In this document: positions 34,365 through 42,448 of the stretch, one piece after another | Position numbering within the stretch: position 1 is the first letter of the stretch | How the letters are laid out: each line of letters opens with the position of its first letter | Assembly (NCBI RefSeq): GCF_040126305.1 | Contig: NZ_CP149510.1 | Span: forward strand, 1,747,001 to 1,811,000 | Length of the DNA stretch: 64,000 bases | Reading direction: 5' to 3' | Origin: Pararhizobium sp. A13 | Lineage (GTDB): Bacteria > Pseudomonadota > Alphaproteobacteria > Rhizobiales > Rhizobiaceae | The notes under the pieces: generated by a model | Seen by the model: only the letters and a program-made list of their open reading frames with translations | What the model was told of the DNA's origin: nothing | The model's database searches: none | Program-made: the position numbers and the translations under genes

Positions 34365-34535
34365 CGATTCAGCAATTCAGATTTATTTTTGTTCATTTTC
34401 ATTACCCACTTGCTAACGCCATTAATGGTTTGTTAACCATGTGACCGTTAAGTGTTCGTTAAGAGCGATAGGCTGTCCTTGGGCTAAACATGGGGCAGTT
34501 TGCATGACGCTGGTCCCGTCGCTGCCGGTCATCAT

Positions 34536-34547
34536 CCGGAATGTTCC
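34536..34547 (+). promoter_or_regulatory. Flagellin leader element, copy 3
   Basis: CCGGAATGTTCC, 28 nt before the third flagellin start; GCATGA lies at 34502-34507 and CCGGT at 34525-34529. The region upstream (34365-34500) is AT-rich with repeated TTAA. Confidence 0.5.
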
Positions 34548-34575
34548 GTTTAAATTTGAACTGGGGCAATGACCA

Positions 34576-35541
34576 ATGACCAGCATCCTTACCAATTCTG
34601 CGGCGATGGCCGCTCTCCAGACATTACGTTCGATCAACACGAACATGGAAGACGTGCAGAGCCGCATTTCCTCCGGCTATCGCGTCGAGACCGCCGCGGA
34701 CAACGCCGCCTACTGGTCGATCGCGACCACGATGCGCTCGGACAATGCGGCGCTGTCGACCGTTCAGGACGCGCTCGGGCTGGGCGCCGCGAAGGTCGAC
34801 ACATCCTATGCCGGCATGAGTTCGGCCATCGACGTCGTCTCCGAGATCAAGGCAAAGCTCGTCGCTGCGCGCGAACCGGGCGTCGACAAGACCAAGATCA
34901 ACAAGGAACTCACCGAACTCAAGAACCAGCTGGCATCGGCTGCCGAATCGGCTTCGTTCTCGGGCGAGAACTGGCTTTACAACGACAGCACGACGGCGGC
35001 CGGCATCAAGCAGGTCGTTGCTTCGTTCAACCGGTCAACGAGCGGCACCGTTTCCGTCTCGACCTTGGATTACGATACGGCCTCGTCGATCCTGATCGAC
35101 ACGAATGACGCATCGCTGGGCCGCCTTACCCAGGACGTAGCGGTTGTCCAGCCATCTGGCACGTCAACGGCCGATGCGACTTACTTCCTGATCAACGCAG
35201 GCTCCACGACGGCTGCGGCTGGTACCGAAATCACGCTGACCACGACCACCAGCGACGACGACATCGATGGCATGATCAGCGCCGTCGATGCCATGCTCAG
35301 CAACCTGACCGATGCCGCATCGACTCTCGGCGCCATCACCAGCCGCATCGACATGCAGGAAAACTTCGTCGCCAACCTGATGGACGTGATCGACAAGGGT
35401 GTCGGCCGCCTGGTGGATGCCGACATGAACGAGGAGTCGACCCGGCTGAAGGCGCTGCAGACGCAGCAGCAGCTCGGCATCCAGGCGCTCTCGATCGCCA
35501 ATACCAACTCCGAAAACATCCTGCGCCTGTTCCAGCAGTAA
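34576..35541 (+). CDS. Flagellin, copy 3 (flaC/flaD-type)
   Basis: A 321-residue protein, clearly related to the other two but the most divergent (start MTSILTNSAAMAALQTLRSIN, middle FNRSTSGTVSVSTLDYDT, end NSENILRLFQQ). Ends needed for polymerisation are intact. It is probably a secondary flagellin; whether it matches FlaC or FlaD of other rhizobia cannot be settled here. The truncated group II intron lies between it and copy 2, and its own leader element is intact, so expression is probably unaffected. No clear T-tract terminator follows; two palindromes do. Confidence 0.88.
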   Translation: MTSILTNSAAMAALQTLRSINTNMEDVQSRISSGYRVETAADNAAYWSIATTMRSDNAALSTVQDALGLGAAKVDTSYAGMSSAIDVVSEIKAKLVAAREPGVDKTKINKELTELKNQLASAAESASFSGENWLYNDSTTAAGIKQVVASFNRSTSGTVSVSTLDYDTASSILIDTNDASLGRLTQDVAVVQPSGTSTADATYFLINAGSTTAAAGTEITLTTTTSDDDIDGMISAVDAMLSNLTDAASTLGAITSRIDMQENFVANLMDVIDKGVGRLVDADMNEESTRLKALQTQQQLGIQALSIANTNSENILRLFQQ

Positions 35542-35670
35542 GTCTGCTTTGGCGGACCGGTGGGCATCGTTCCGGGCGTCGCCTTCCAGGCTCATCGCCG
35601 CCTCCTTTTTTTGCGAGGCTGCGCCACGTTTTTCCGCCGTGCCGCCGGTCATCGGTATGGCTGGAAACGG

Positions 35671-35750
35671 TTGGACCGCGCTAATTGCCCAAGCGCGGTC
35701 CAACACCTCATACCAAGTCTCGATGATAGGAGCCTATCGTCGAGACTTGG
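35671..35750. repeat. Two adjacent long palindromes
   Basis: Palindrome 1: TTGGACCGCGCT (35671-35682) pairs perfectly with AGCGCGGTCCAA (35692-35703). Palindrome 2: CCAAGTCTCGATGATAGG (35713-35730) pairs with 35733-35750 over 18 bp with one G-T wobble and a 2-nt loop. They resemble the intergenic palindromic elements common in rhizobial genomes, but I cannot assign a named family. They may act as a terminator for the flagellin gene. Confidence 0.55.
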
Positions 35751-35772
35751 GATTACATTTCCGACCTACATT

Positions 35773-35800
35773 TTCGCGCAAGTTTGGCTGGGTAGTCTCC
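35773..35800 (+). promoter_or_regulatory. Flagellar promoter-like motif upstream of the FliH-like/mot operon
   Basis: TTCGCGCAAG, 10 nt, TAG, then TCTCC. It would drive fliH-like, motB, motC, fliK and the lytic transglycosylase. Confidence 0.6.
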
Positions 35801-35909
35801 AGCCGCAACCATTCTCGTCCGGGTTGCCAGCCAATATGAATATTGTGCTGCCGTTGTATGCGGCCTGCGCCACCGGGTTCTCCGGACGGCGAGCCGGTAC
35901 GGATTGAAA

Positions 35910-36080
35910 ATGTTCGGGCCGTGCGGCGTTGCCGTTGCGCAGGTTCCTGAAGGAGACATTCCGGAAGTGTCACAGTCTGTTGTTTTCAGGCCCGTCAGCC
36001 AAATGCTGCCTGCAACCGAGGAGGGGGCGGGCCAAGCCGTGACCGTAACGATGACCTGTGTCGCGGGAGGCAACCGATGA
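35910..36080 (+). CDS. Possible small protein preceding the FliH-like gene
   Basis: A 56-codon frame starting ATGTTCGGG. It ends in a TGA that overlaps the ATG of the FliH-like gene (ATGA). The product (start MFGPCGVAVAQVPEGDIPEV, end TCVAGGNR) has no signal peptide and resembles no family I know. The first codon lacks a strong ribosome binding site. The coupling to the next gene and the location inside the transcription unit support it, but low complexity and short length leave it uncertain. Confidence 0.35.
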   Translation: MFGPCGVAVAQVPEGDIPEVSQSVVFRPVSQMLPATEEGAGQAVTVTMTCVAGGNR

Positions 36081-36733
36081 GCGCTTCCATCTCCCGCTAT
36101 CTCAAGGATTTCAGCGCTCCCAAGGTCGATCTCAAGATGGTTCCGCCGCGATATTTCCCGGACCTCGATGACGACTTTCCTGCCGACGGTGCGTTCGCCA
36201 TGAAGCAGCAGGCCGAACCGCAGATCGATATCGAGGCAGAGCGCCGCGACGCGTTCGCGCAAGGGCGTCGTGAGGCGGAGGCCGAGCAGCTTTCTCTGCA
36301 CGCGACGGAAATCGCCGCGCTGAACGCGCGCCACGCTGAAGAGCTGGAGGCCATGCGCGTACGCTGCGAGAATGAAATCGCCGCGATGATCTACGATCGC
36401 TTCTCCGACATGGGGTCCCAACTCGCCGCCATGCTTTCCGACCAGACGGCGCGTGTTTTGGCGCCGGTGATGGACGAGGTGCTGCAGCGCAAATCCGTCG
36501 ATGACTTGGCGCGCACGATCACCCACGCGGTCGGAGCCGGCGAGGGTGCCAAGATCACGGTGAAGGGGCCCCTGGCTCTGTTTGAGGCACTGAAGCGTCG
36601 TCTCAATGATGAAACACTGATCTTCCGCCACCAGGAAACCGCCGACATCGACCTTTCGGTTGAGTTCGGCGATTCGATCCTGGTGACGCGAATGGCTGCC
36701 TGGGCGGACACCGTCAGGAAGGTGCTGGCATGA
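36077..36733 (+). CDS. FliH-like export-ATPase regulator
   Basis: A 218-residue protein. A Pro/Asp-rich N-terminus (SRYLKDFSAPKVDLKMVPP) is followed by a long acidic coiled-coil (AERRDAFAQGRREAEAEQLSL, HAEELEAMRVRCENEIAAMI) and a C-terminal alpha/beta domain (KITVKGPLALFEALKRRL, DIDLSVEFGDSILVTRMAAWADTV). This layout is that of FliH, the peripheral stalk that binds FliI and docks it on FliN. In Sinorhizobium the gene at this position upstream of motB was named orf38. Identity is by architecture, so no symbol is given. It overlaps motB by 4 nt. Confidence 0.7.
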   Translation: MSASISRYLKDFSAPKVDLKMVPPRYFPDLDDDFPADGAFAMKQQAEPQIDIEAERRDAFAQGRREAEAEQLSLHATEIAALNARHAEELEAMRVRCENEIAAMIYDRFSDMGSQLAAMLSDQTARVLAPVMDEVLQRKSVDDLARTITHAVGAGEGAKITVKGPLALFEALKRRLNDETLIFRHQETADIDLSVEFGDSILVTRMAAWADTVRKVLA

Positions 36734-37929
36734 GCGAGAACGAAAGCCATCACCACGGGAAGAACGAAATCATCATCGTCAAGCGCCATGGCGGCAACCA
36801 CGACGGCCATCATGGCGGCGCCTGGAAAATCGCCTATGCCGACTTCATGACGGCGATGATGGCGTTCTTCCTCGTCATGTGGCTGATCAATGCGGCCAAT
36901 CCGCAGACCAAGGCAGCACTTGCCTCCTATTTCAACCCTGTGCAGCTGACCGATGCCAAGCCGTCCGAAAAGGGCGTCAAGCAGCCGGCCAAGGACGCCA
37001 AGGGTGAAGAAGACCAGATGAAGTCCAAGGTCAACGGCACAGAGACGAGGACGGGCGGATCGGCCAAAAACGGCGACGACCTGACGGCGACGTCGGGTGA
37101 AGAGACGCAATATTCCGACGCCGATTTCTTCGAGAACCCCTATTCCGTCATGTCCGAAATCGTCAATGAAACCGGCCGCCAGGCCAATATCAGCGCCAAG
37201 GGCGACGGCGGCGCATCAACCTCCGGCCCTGCGACCGGGGCCGAAGGCGGTGAGGCCTACCGCGACCCGTTCGACCCGGATTTCTGGACGAAGCAGGTCG
37301 AACTGCAAGATGCGGAAAAGGGCGGAGACAGCCTCGAAGCCAAGGCCGGAGACGGGCCTGCCGATGCGTCGAAGGATGCTGCTATGGCCGCACAAGCCCA
37401 GTCCGGCGCGCCGATGAAAGATCAGGCTGATCGGCCGGAAAAGGCCGCGTCGGCCACTCCTGATGAGAACGCAGCCAAGGCGCTGAAAGCCGAAATCGAG
37501 AAGGAAATCGGCGGGTCTGCCGGCAAGCTTGCCGAAGGATTGCTGGTGACGCCGACCGAGGGCGGGCTTCTTGTGACGATTAGCGAACGGGCAGACACGC
37601 CGATGTTCGGTGTCGGCTCGGCCGTGCCTGAAAAAGACATGGTCATCGCCATGGAGAAGATCGGCAAACTTTTGTCCGAACGCACGGGCGCGATCGCTAT
37701 CCGCGGCCATACCGACGGACGTCCCTTCAAGAAAGGCGTCTACGACAATTGGCGGCTCTCGTCCGATCGTGCCCAGAGCGCCTACTACATGCTGGTTCGC
37801 GGTGGTCTCGCCGAAAGCCGCGTCAGCCAGATCAGCGGCTTCGCGGACAAGCGGCTCCAGGTTCCGAAGGATCCGCTGGCGCCGGCCAACCGGCGTATCG
37901 AAATCCTGCTGCAGACAGATCAGGGCTGA
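36730..37929 (+). CDS. motB: Flagellar stator protein MotB
   Basis: A 399-residue protein. A His-rich cytoplasmic N-terminus (HGGNHDGHHGGAWK) leads into the single transmembrane helix (IAYADFMTAMMAFFLVMWLI) with the proton-binding Asp at about residue 38. A long, low-complexity periplasmic linker (about residues 75-255) follows. The OmpA-like peptidoglycan-binding domain is C-terminal: IAIRGHTDGRPFKKG, NWRLSSDRAQSAYYMLVRGG, PANRRIEILLQ. It pairs with MotA. The linker is longer than in E. coli MotB (308 residues), as in other rhizobia, where it works with MotC. Start and stop overlap or abut neighbours. Confidence 0.95.
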   Translation: MSENESHHHGKNEIIIVKRHGGNHDGHHGGAWKIAYADFMTAMMAFFLVMWLINAANPQTKAALASYFNPVQLTDAKPSEKGVKQPAKDAKGEEDQMKSKVNGTETRTGGSAKNGDDLTATSGEETQYSDADFFENPYSVMSEIVNETGRQANISAKGDGGASTSGPATGAEGGEAYRDPFDPDFWTKQVELQDAEKGGDSLEAKAGDGPADASKDAAMAAQAQSGAPMKDQADRPEKAASATPDENAAKALKAEIEKEIGGSAGKLAEGLLVTPTEGGLLVTISERADTPMFGVGSAVPEKDMVIAMEKIGKLLSERTGAIAIRGHTDGRPFKKGVYDNWRLSSDRAQSAYYMLVRGGLAESRVSQISGFADKRLQVPKDPLAPANRRIEILLQTDQG

Positions 37930-37934
37930 CCGCG

Positions 37935-39248
37935 ATGCTGAAGGCGATCCGCAACCTCCTTCTCGGCGCCTGCGCCTTATGGGCCCTTCCGGGCTTCACG
38001 GCGCATGCCGGGAATTTGGAGGATCTGGCGCCCTATAAGATGCTGCGTTCTCTGCAGTATATCCAGGATTCGATCGTTCTTGGGGATCATTCAGCCGCCG
38101 AGATGCAGCGTTTCATGCTCGGCGCAATCGACAAGCGCCTGCGGGCCGCAGACGCCTCCGTTTTTGATGATCCGCGAAATGTCGACGCGGCCTTCATCTA
38201 TGCGATGAGCGGCGGCAATCCCGAGACCCTGTCCTATCTCGCGGACCGCGATATCGAAGGAAATTTCGACAGCCGCGTCGTCGATGCGCTGAGCCACTAC
38301 CTTGCCGGCAAGGGCGGGCTTATGGTCGAGAATCTCGAGAAGGCCATTCCTGAGTACCGGAACGCGCGTATCGGCCCCTATCTCTATCTGGTTCTCGGCA
38401 ATGGCACCGCGCAGCAGGACCCTGCCGCGTCGATGAAATATTATGATTGGGCGCGGCTGACGGCGCCCGGCACGAATATCGAAGAAGCTGCCTTGCGCCG
38501 GTCGATCGCGCTGGCGACCCGGGGCCACATGCCGGACAAGGGATTTGCCTATTCCCTGTCCTACGCGCGGCGTTTCCTGACGTCTCCCTATGCCAGCCAG
38601 TTCGCTGATGTCTTCGTCGAATTGGCGGTCGCAAACCACGGCGAACAGACGGAGGGGAAAATCCAGGAAATTCTCGGTTTCATGGACAGGCCCCGGCAGC
38701 GTGAAGTCTATCTGCGCATTGCCCGGCGCGCCGCGATCGGCGGCATGCAGGAGCTGGCGACACTTGCTTCCCAGCGCGCCCAGGCGCTCTCGGATGTCGC
38801 TGATGCTGGTCCAAAGGCACTGGCCGATCTCTATTCCGGGCTCGTCGGCGTTCCGTCCCAGGATATCCTTGAAGCGGTAAAGGGGATCAGCTCCATCCCT
38901 GACGCGGAGCTCTCGCCGCGTGACCGCGCGTTGCGCAAGGCAGCGACGATCGTCGCGCAGGAAGTGTTGCGTGCGCCGGACCCAGAAAGCCTGACGCAAG
39001 CATCTGATTCTAATATCACTCCTCAAATCACTGTGGGGAAAGGCGGCCCGGAGACGGGCAGCGGCGAAAGCCCATTTGCAGCACCGGCGTCCGGCGCGGC
39101 GTTGAGTACCGCGCAATCTGAGGAGACACAGGAGATGGCAGCGTCGGAGGCGAGCCCTCCTGATCCGGTTCTCGACGCGTTTCTGAGCACAGGTCGCTCG
39201 AAACTCGACGAGATCGATTCTCTCCTGAAGGGGGAAGACGAGAAATGA
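37935..39248 (+). CDS. motC: Periplasmic motility protein MotC
   Basis: A protein of 437 residues from the ATG at 37935, 5 nt after the motB stop. A signal peptide ends near FTAHAG. The mature part is helical (LEDLAPYKMLRSLQYIQDSIVLGDHSAAEMQRFMLGAIDKRL) with TPR-like repeats, and the last 100 residues are a low-complexity Ser/Ala/Glu tail. MotC is known from Sinorhizobium as a periplasmic protein that binds MotB and is required for motor activity; MotE is its chaperone. Its stop overlaps fliK. Confidence 0.9.
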   Translation: MLKAIRNLLLGACALWALPGFTAHAGNLEDLAPYKMLRSLQYIQDSIVLGDHSAAEMQRFMLGAIDKRLRAADASVFDDPRNVDAAFIYAMSGGNPETLSYLADRDIEGNFDSRVVDALSHYLAGKGGLMVENLEKAIPEYRNARIGPYLYLVLGNGTAQQDPAASMKYYDWARLTAPGTNIEEAALRRSIALATRGHMPDKGFAYSLSYARRFLTSPYASQFADVFVELAVANHGEQTEGKIQEILGFMDRPRQREVYLRIARRAAIGGMQELATLASQRAQALSDVADAGPKALADLYSGLVGVPSQDILEAVKGISSIPDAELSPRDRALRKAATIVAQEVLRAPDPESLTQASDSNITPQITVGKGGPETGSGESPFAAPASGAALSTAQSEETQEMAASEASPPDPVLDAFLSTGRSKLDEIDSLLKGEDEK

Positions 39249-40882
39249 CATTTGTGGACGACAGTCTTTTGGGCACGGCCCCGATACGTTCAGCCAAGTC
39301 TGGCTCCCAGTCTGCGGGTAAGCAAAACGAAGCGGCTGCGGCCAATCAGCGTTCGGCTTTCGAAAATGCCTTTGCCGACGCCGGCAAGAAAAAGCAGCCG
39401 ATGATTTCGATCAGCGGAAAGACATCAACAGACACCGGCATGCCGGCGACGTTTGCTGCTTCGCAGAATCTGACAACCGCTGCCAAGGCCGACACCGCGT
39501 CCAACGGTGATACCGCCGCGCTCGACCCGGACTGCCCGCTATCCTTGCCTGGTTCAGCAGATGACGTTGAGATGCAGTCTGCGCTCGGGAACACTACCAA
39601 TGCCGCTTTCCGTCCGGCTGAAAAGCAGATGCTGGTGCCGCAGACTGGGGAAGAGCTTACCATCGAACCGGAGGTTCATGGCCAGATGTTCACTTCGGCG
39701 CCTTCCGAGGGCAAAGGCAGCCTTCGAGCGTCCATCGGTCTGGCCAATCTTGGTGCGGATGCGACAGCCGACGCGGGCCAGATCCTGGACGAGCAGGCTG
39801 GCGACAAGATGAAGGGTCTCTTGAAGGATCCGAAGGAACAGCTTTCGAAGCACAGCGATTCCAAGGCAGCGACATCGGGCGAGGCGTTGCCGTCGAATTC
39901 GCAAGGGAATGCCGATGCGACGATGGACACGGCGCCCGCCGATGTCAGCCAACTGCTCGCGCTCCTTGGCGCCGCGCAGAAACCGACCGACGCCGGCACA
40001 ACGGTGCCGGCAGAGCCGCCGCCGGTCCTGTCCGAGTTCCAGGCACTGGCAGAGAGCGCCGGCAAGGCCACGGTCGCTTCGAAGGATACCGCGGCGGCGA
40101 AAGCGTCGGCCCGACCTGAGACTGACGCCAGCGCTGTCGGGAACGCCACGCAGGCAGGGTCCGATCAGATATTCCGTTTCGCCCGCGCCGATGGCAAGGG
40201 CCAGGCGGTTTCCATGAGCCTCGCCTCGGATAGTGACAAGGGAGTTGTGACGAACGATGCCGGCTCCAAGTCCACGACAACGGCCAAGGGTGAAACCGTG
40301 ACCGTTGTTGAAGCGCGCCGCTATCTCGGCCTGGCGCCCAGCAGCAATGCGTCGGCGATAACGAGCCAGATCACCAGCAATCCCGAATGGGCAAACGCAC
40401 TCCAGCCGAGCACGGCGGCTGCGGCGCCGTTGACTGAGGTTTCTACGGGCAAGGTTCTCAACACGCTGAAGATCCAGATGCATCCGATCGATCTTGGCAC
40501 GGTGACGGCCACACTGCGGCTCAAGGATGACGAATTGCACGTCGAGCTGAAGGTGGAGACGGGCGACGCCTTCCGGCAGCTGAGCGACGATCAGGGTGCC
40601 ATGGTGAAGGCGCTTCGTGCGCAGGGTTTCGCGGTCGATCAGGTCAGTATCGTCTTCAATGCCTCGGATTCCTCCAGCGGCAACAATACACAGCAGCAGG
40701 CGCAGCCTCAGATGGGTCAGCAGGGCCGCGAAGCGGCCGGAGACGGCCCGGCCCAAGGCAGGGGCGAGCGCAATGATAGCGGCGGCGAGCAGCAGGACAG
40801 CGGAAGGTGGACGAGGAATGAAGGTACGAGCGATGCGTCTTCTGGTGCTGAGCTTAACCGGACTGGTGACGTCTATATGTAG
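39245..40882 (+). CDS. fliK: Flagellar hook-length control protein FliK (MotD)
   Basis: A 545-residue protein. About 400 N-terminal residues are low complexity and rich in Ala, Ser, Thr and Lys, as in the tape-measure part of FliK. The C-terminal substrate-specificity domain is clear: LNTLKIQMHPIDLGTVTATLRLKDDELHVELKVETG, then FAVDQVSIVFN. It measures the hook and, with FlhB, switches export to filament proteins. In Sinorhizobium this gene was first called motD and was later shown to be FliK. It overlaps motC by 4 nt and the next gene by 65 nt. Confidence 0.88.
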   Translation: MTFVDDSLLGTAPIRSAKSGSQSAGKQNEAAAANQRSAFENAFADAGKKKQPMISISGKTSTDTGMPATFAASQNLTTAAKADTASNGDTAALDPDCPLSLPGSADDVEMQSALGNTTNAAFRPAEKQMLVPQTGEELTIEPEVHGQMFTSAPSEGKGSLRASIGLANLGADATADAGQILDEQAGDKMKGLLKDPKEQLSKHSDSKAATSGEALPSNSQGNADATMDTAPADVSQLLALLGAAQKPTDAGTTVPAEPPPVLSEFQALAESAGKATVASKDTAAAKASARPETDASAVGNATQAGSDQIFRFARADGKGQAVSMSLASDSDKGVVTNDAGSKSTTTAKGETVTVVEARRYLGLAPSSNASAITSQITSNPEWANALQPSTAAAAPLTEVSTGKVLNTLKIQMHPIDLGTVTATLRLKDDELHVELKVETGDAFRQLSDDQGAMVKALRAQGFAVDQVSIVFNASDSSSGNNTQQQAQPQMGQQGREAAGDGPAQGRGERNDSGGEQQDSGRWTRNEGTSDASSGAELNRTGDVYM

Positions 40883-41384
40883 CGCGGAGGCCAACACCGG
40901 GGTCTGTGAAAGCGAGATCACGGCAGCCGCAGCGAAATACCAGATTCCGGCAGGCATTCTTTATTCCGTCGGTCTGACGGAAACCGGCCGCAAGGGATCG
41001 CTGCAGCCGTTTGCCATGAACATCGAGGGCAAAGCCTATTTCGCCAACAGCGCGGACGAGGTGTTGCAGCGATTTGCTGCAGCCCGTGCGCAAGGAGCCA
41101 AGCTGATCGATCTCGGCTGCATGCAGATCAACTACCATTTCCACGGCGAAAATTTTGCATCGCCGAACGAGATGCTGAACCCGAGGAAGAACGTCGAATA
41201 CGCTGCCCGCTTCCTGGCCAATCTGCATGCCAGGCACGAGACCTGGACGATGGCCGTTGCCCGGTATCATGCCGGCCCCAACAATGACCCCGCGCAGAAA
41301 AAATATGTCTGCCGCGTGATCGCCAATCTGGTTGCCACAGGCTATGGAAAGTGGACACCAAACGCGTCGAACTTTTGCCAATAA
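40818..41384 (+). CDS. Lytic transglycosylase of the flagellar cluster
   Basis: A protein of 188 residues from the ATG at 40818, which follows ACGAGGA; the longer frame overlaps fliK even more. A signal peptide (MRLLVLSLTGLVTSICSAEA) precedes a SLT-type fold: ILYSVGLTETGRKG with catalytic Glu, DLGCMQINYHFH, NVEYAARFLANLHAR and AVARYHAG. It cleaves peptidoglycan so the rod can cross, a role that FlgJ performs in enteric bacteria through its own muramidase domain. Here the FlgJ-like protein lacks that domain, so this enzyme is the natural partner. Confidence 0.85.
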   Translation: MKVRAMRLLVLSLTGLVTSICSAEANTGVCESEITAAAAKYQIPAGILYSVGLTETGRKGSLQPFAMNIEGKAYFANSADEVLQRFAAARAQGAKLIDLGCMQINYHFHGENFASPNEMLNPRKNVEYAARFLANLHARHETWTMAVARYHAGPNNDPAQKKYVCRVIANLVATGYGKWTPNASNFCQ

Positions 41385-41664
41385 TACAACCTCTAGGCGA
41401 TTTACTTCGGTCCTTTTCCGCCCCGCGTAATTGCGTCAACATTGCGTTCGAAAAATGACCGCAAACGCTTTCTTAATGGGGCGTTAACGTTTCCCCATAA
41501 ATTTTAGTGGCACATATTGATGTACGTACTACATGTAGATCAAATCGGTACAAAAATCTTAATCTAGTATTAATTTCAGCCAGTAACTTCCCATAGTTGT
41601 TCAGGAATCCGCCGATTCGTATCTGTTGCCCATCGAGGCACCATACTGATTCGGAGGCGGACGA
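41385..41664. promoter_or_regulatory. Upstream region of rem
   Basis: A 280-nt AT-rich gap. Two adjacent perfect 8-bp palindromes, GTACGTAC (41522-41529) and TACATGTA (41530-41537), are a candidate site for a dimeric regulator such as VisNR. CGGAGG lies 8 nt before the rem start. Confidence 0.45.
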
Positions 41665-42336
41665 ATGATCGTAGTGGTTGATGAGCGTGAGCTCGTGAAA
41701 GACGGATACACTTCACTGTTTGGACGAGAGGGCGTGCCCTCCACCGGGTTCCATCCAAGCGAATTTGGCGATTGGGTTTCAACGGCGGCCGACACCGATA
41801 TCGACGCCGTCGAGGCGTTTCTGATCGGCCAGGGTGAGAAGGCGATGAGCCTGCCCCGGGCCATCCGGGACCGGTCTTCGGCACCGGTCATCGCCATCAG
41901 CGATTCTCCCTCGCTCGAAACGACGCTGGCGTTCTTCGACTGCGGCGTCGATGACGTGGTGCGCAAGCCGGTTCATCCCCGGGAAATCCTTGCCCGCGCT
42001 GCGGCCATCCGCCGCCGTCTGAAGGCTTTGGCGAACTACACCGACATCGGCCCGATCCGGGTTTTCTCCGACGGCCGGGATCCGGAAGTGCATGGCGAAG
42101 TTTTCGCCCTGCCACGCCGCGAGCGCCGCATTCTCGAATACCTGGTCTCCAACCGCGGACGGCGGGTGTCCAAGACCCAGATATTCAACGCCATCTACGG
42201 CATCTTCGATGAGGACGTCGAAGAGAACGTCGTGGAAAGCCACATCAGCAAGCTGCGCAAGAAACTGCGCAAGCGTCTCGGCTTCGATCCGATCGATTCC
42301 AAGCGTTTCCTCGGCTACTGCATCGACTGGAGCTGA
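41665..42336 (+). CDS. rem: Flagellar transcription regulator Rem (OmpR-like)
   Basis: A 223-residue protein. The N-terminal half is a receiver-like domain ([20 protein letters not shown]) keeping the acidic N-terminal pocket and the conserved Lys ([14 protein letters not shown]), but the region normally holding the phospho-accepting Asp reads [13 protein letters not shown] without a clear equivalent. The C-terminal winged-helix DNA-binding domain is strong: [31 protein letters not shown], then [19 protein letters not shown]. In Sinorhizobium Rem is activated by VisNR and activates flagellar structural genes in exponential growth. It is transcribed alone between the fliK operon and flgE. Confidence 0.92.
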   Translation: MIVVVDERELVKDGYTSLFGREGVPSTGFHPSEFGDWVSTAADTDIDAVEAFLIGQGEKAMSLPRAIRDRSSAPVIAISDSPSLETTLAFFDCGVDDVVRKPVHPREILARAAAIRRRLKALANYTDIGPIRVFSDGRDPEVHGEVFALPRRERRILEYLVSNRGRRVSKTQIFNAIYGIFDEDVEENVVESHISKLRKKLRKRLGFDPIDSKRFLGYCIDWS

Positions 42337-42393
42337 CGATCTTCGTGTCGGCGGTCGGATGTGGCGGCATCCGATCCGGCCTCTCAAGACAGG

Positions 42394-42421
42394 TTCACGC
42401 AAGGCCCACTTCCTAGAGTTG
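42394..42421 (+). promoter_or_regulatory. Flagellar promoter-like motif upstream of flgE
   Basis: TTCACGCAAG, 10 nt, TAG, then AGTTGCC. It lies 33 nt before the flgE start and would drive flgE-flgK-flgL-flaF-flbT-flgD-fliQ. Confidence 0.6.
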
Positions 42422-42448
42422 CCATAACGACGAAAACGAGGATCGGAC

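Larger units (their letters stand above)
35542..35909. other. Intergenic region after the third flagellin
   Basis: This holds two long palindromes (35671-35750), a promoter-like motif (35773-35800) and the start of the next operon. No gene is credible except a possible small one beginning at 35910. Confidence 0.5.

Noticed and set aside
34430..34490. An enteric sigma-28 promoter before flagellin 3
   Set aside because: AGCGATAG resembles the -10, but no -35 box at the right distance; rhizobia are not known to use FliA here.
35606..35612. A T7 run after flagellin 3 as terminator
   Set aside because: No convincing stem directly precedes it; the palindromes further on are stronger candidates.
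41608..41660. Pairing of TCCGCC with GGCGGA near the rem start
   Set aside because: Only 6 bp with a 40-nt loop and it leaves the core of the ribosome binding site free.
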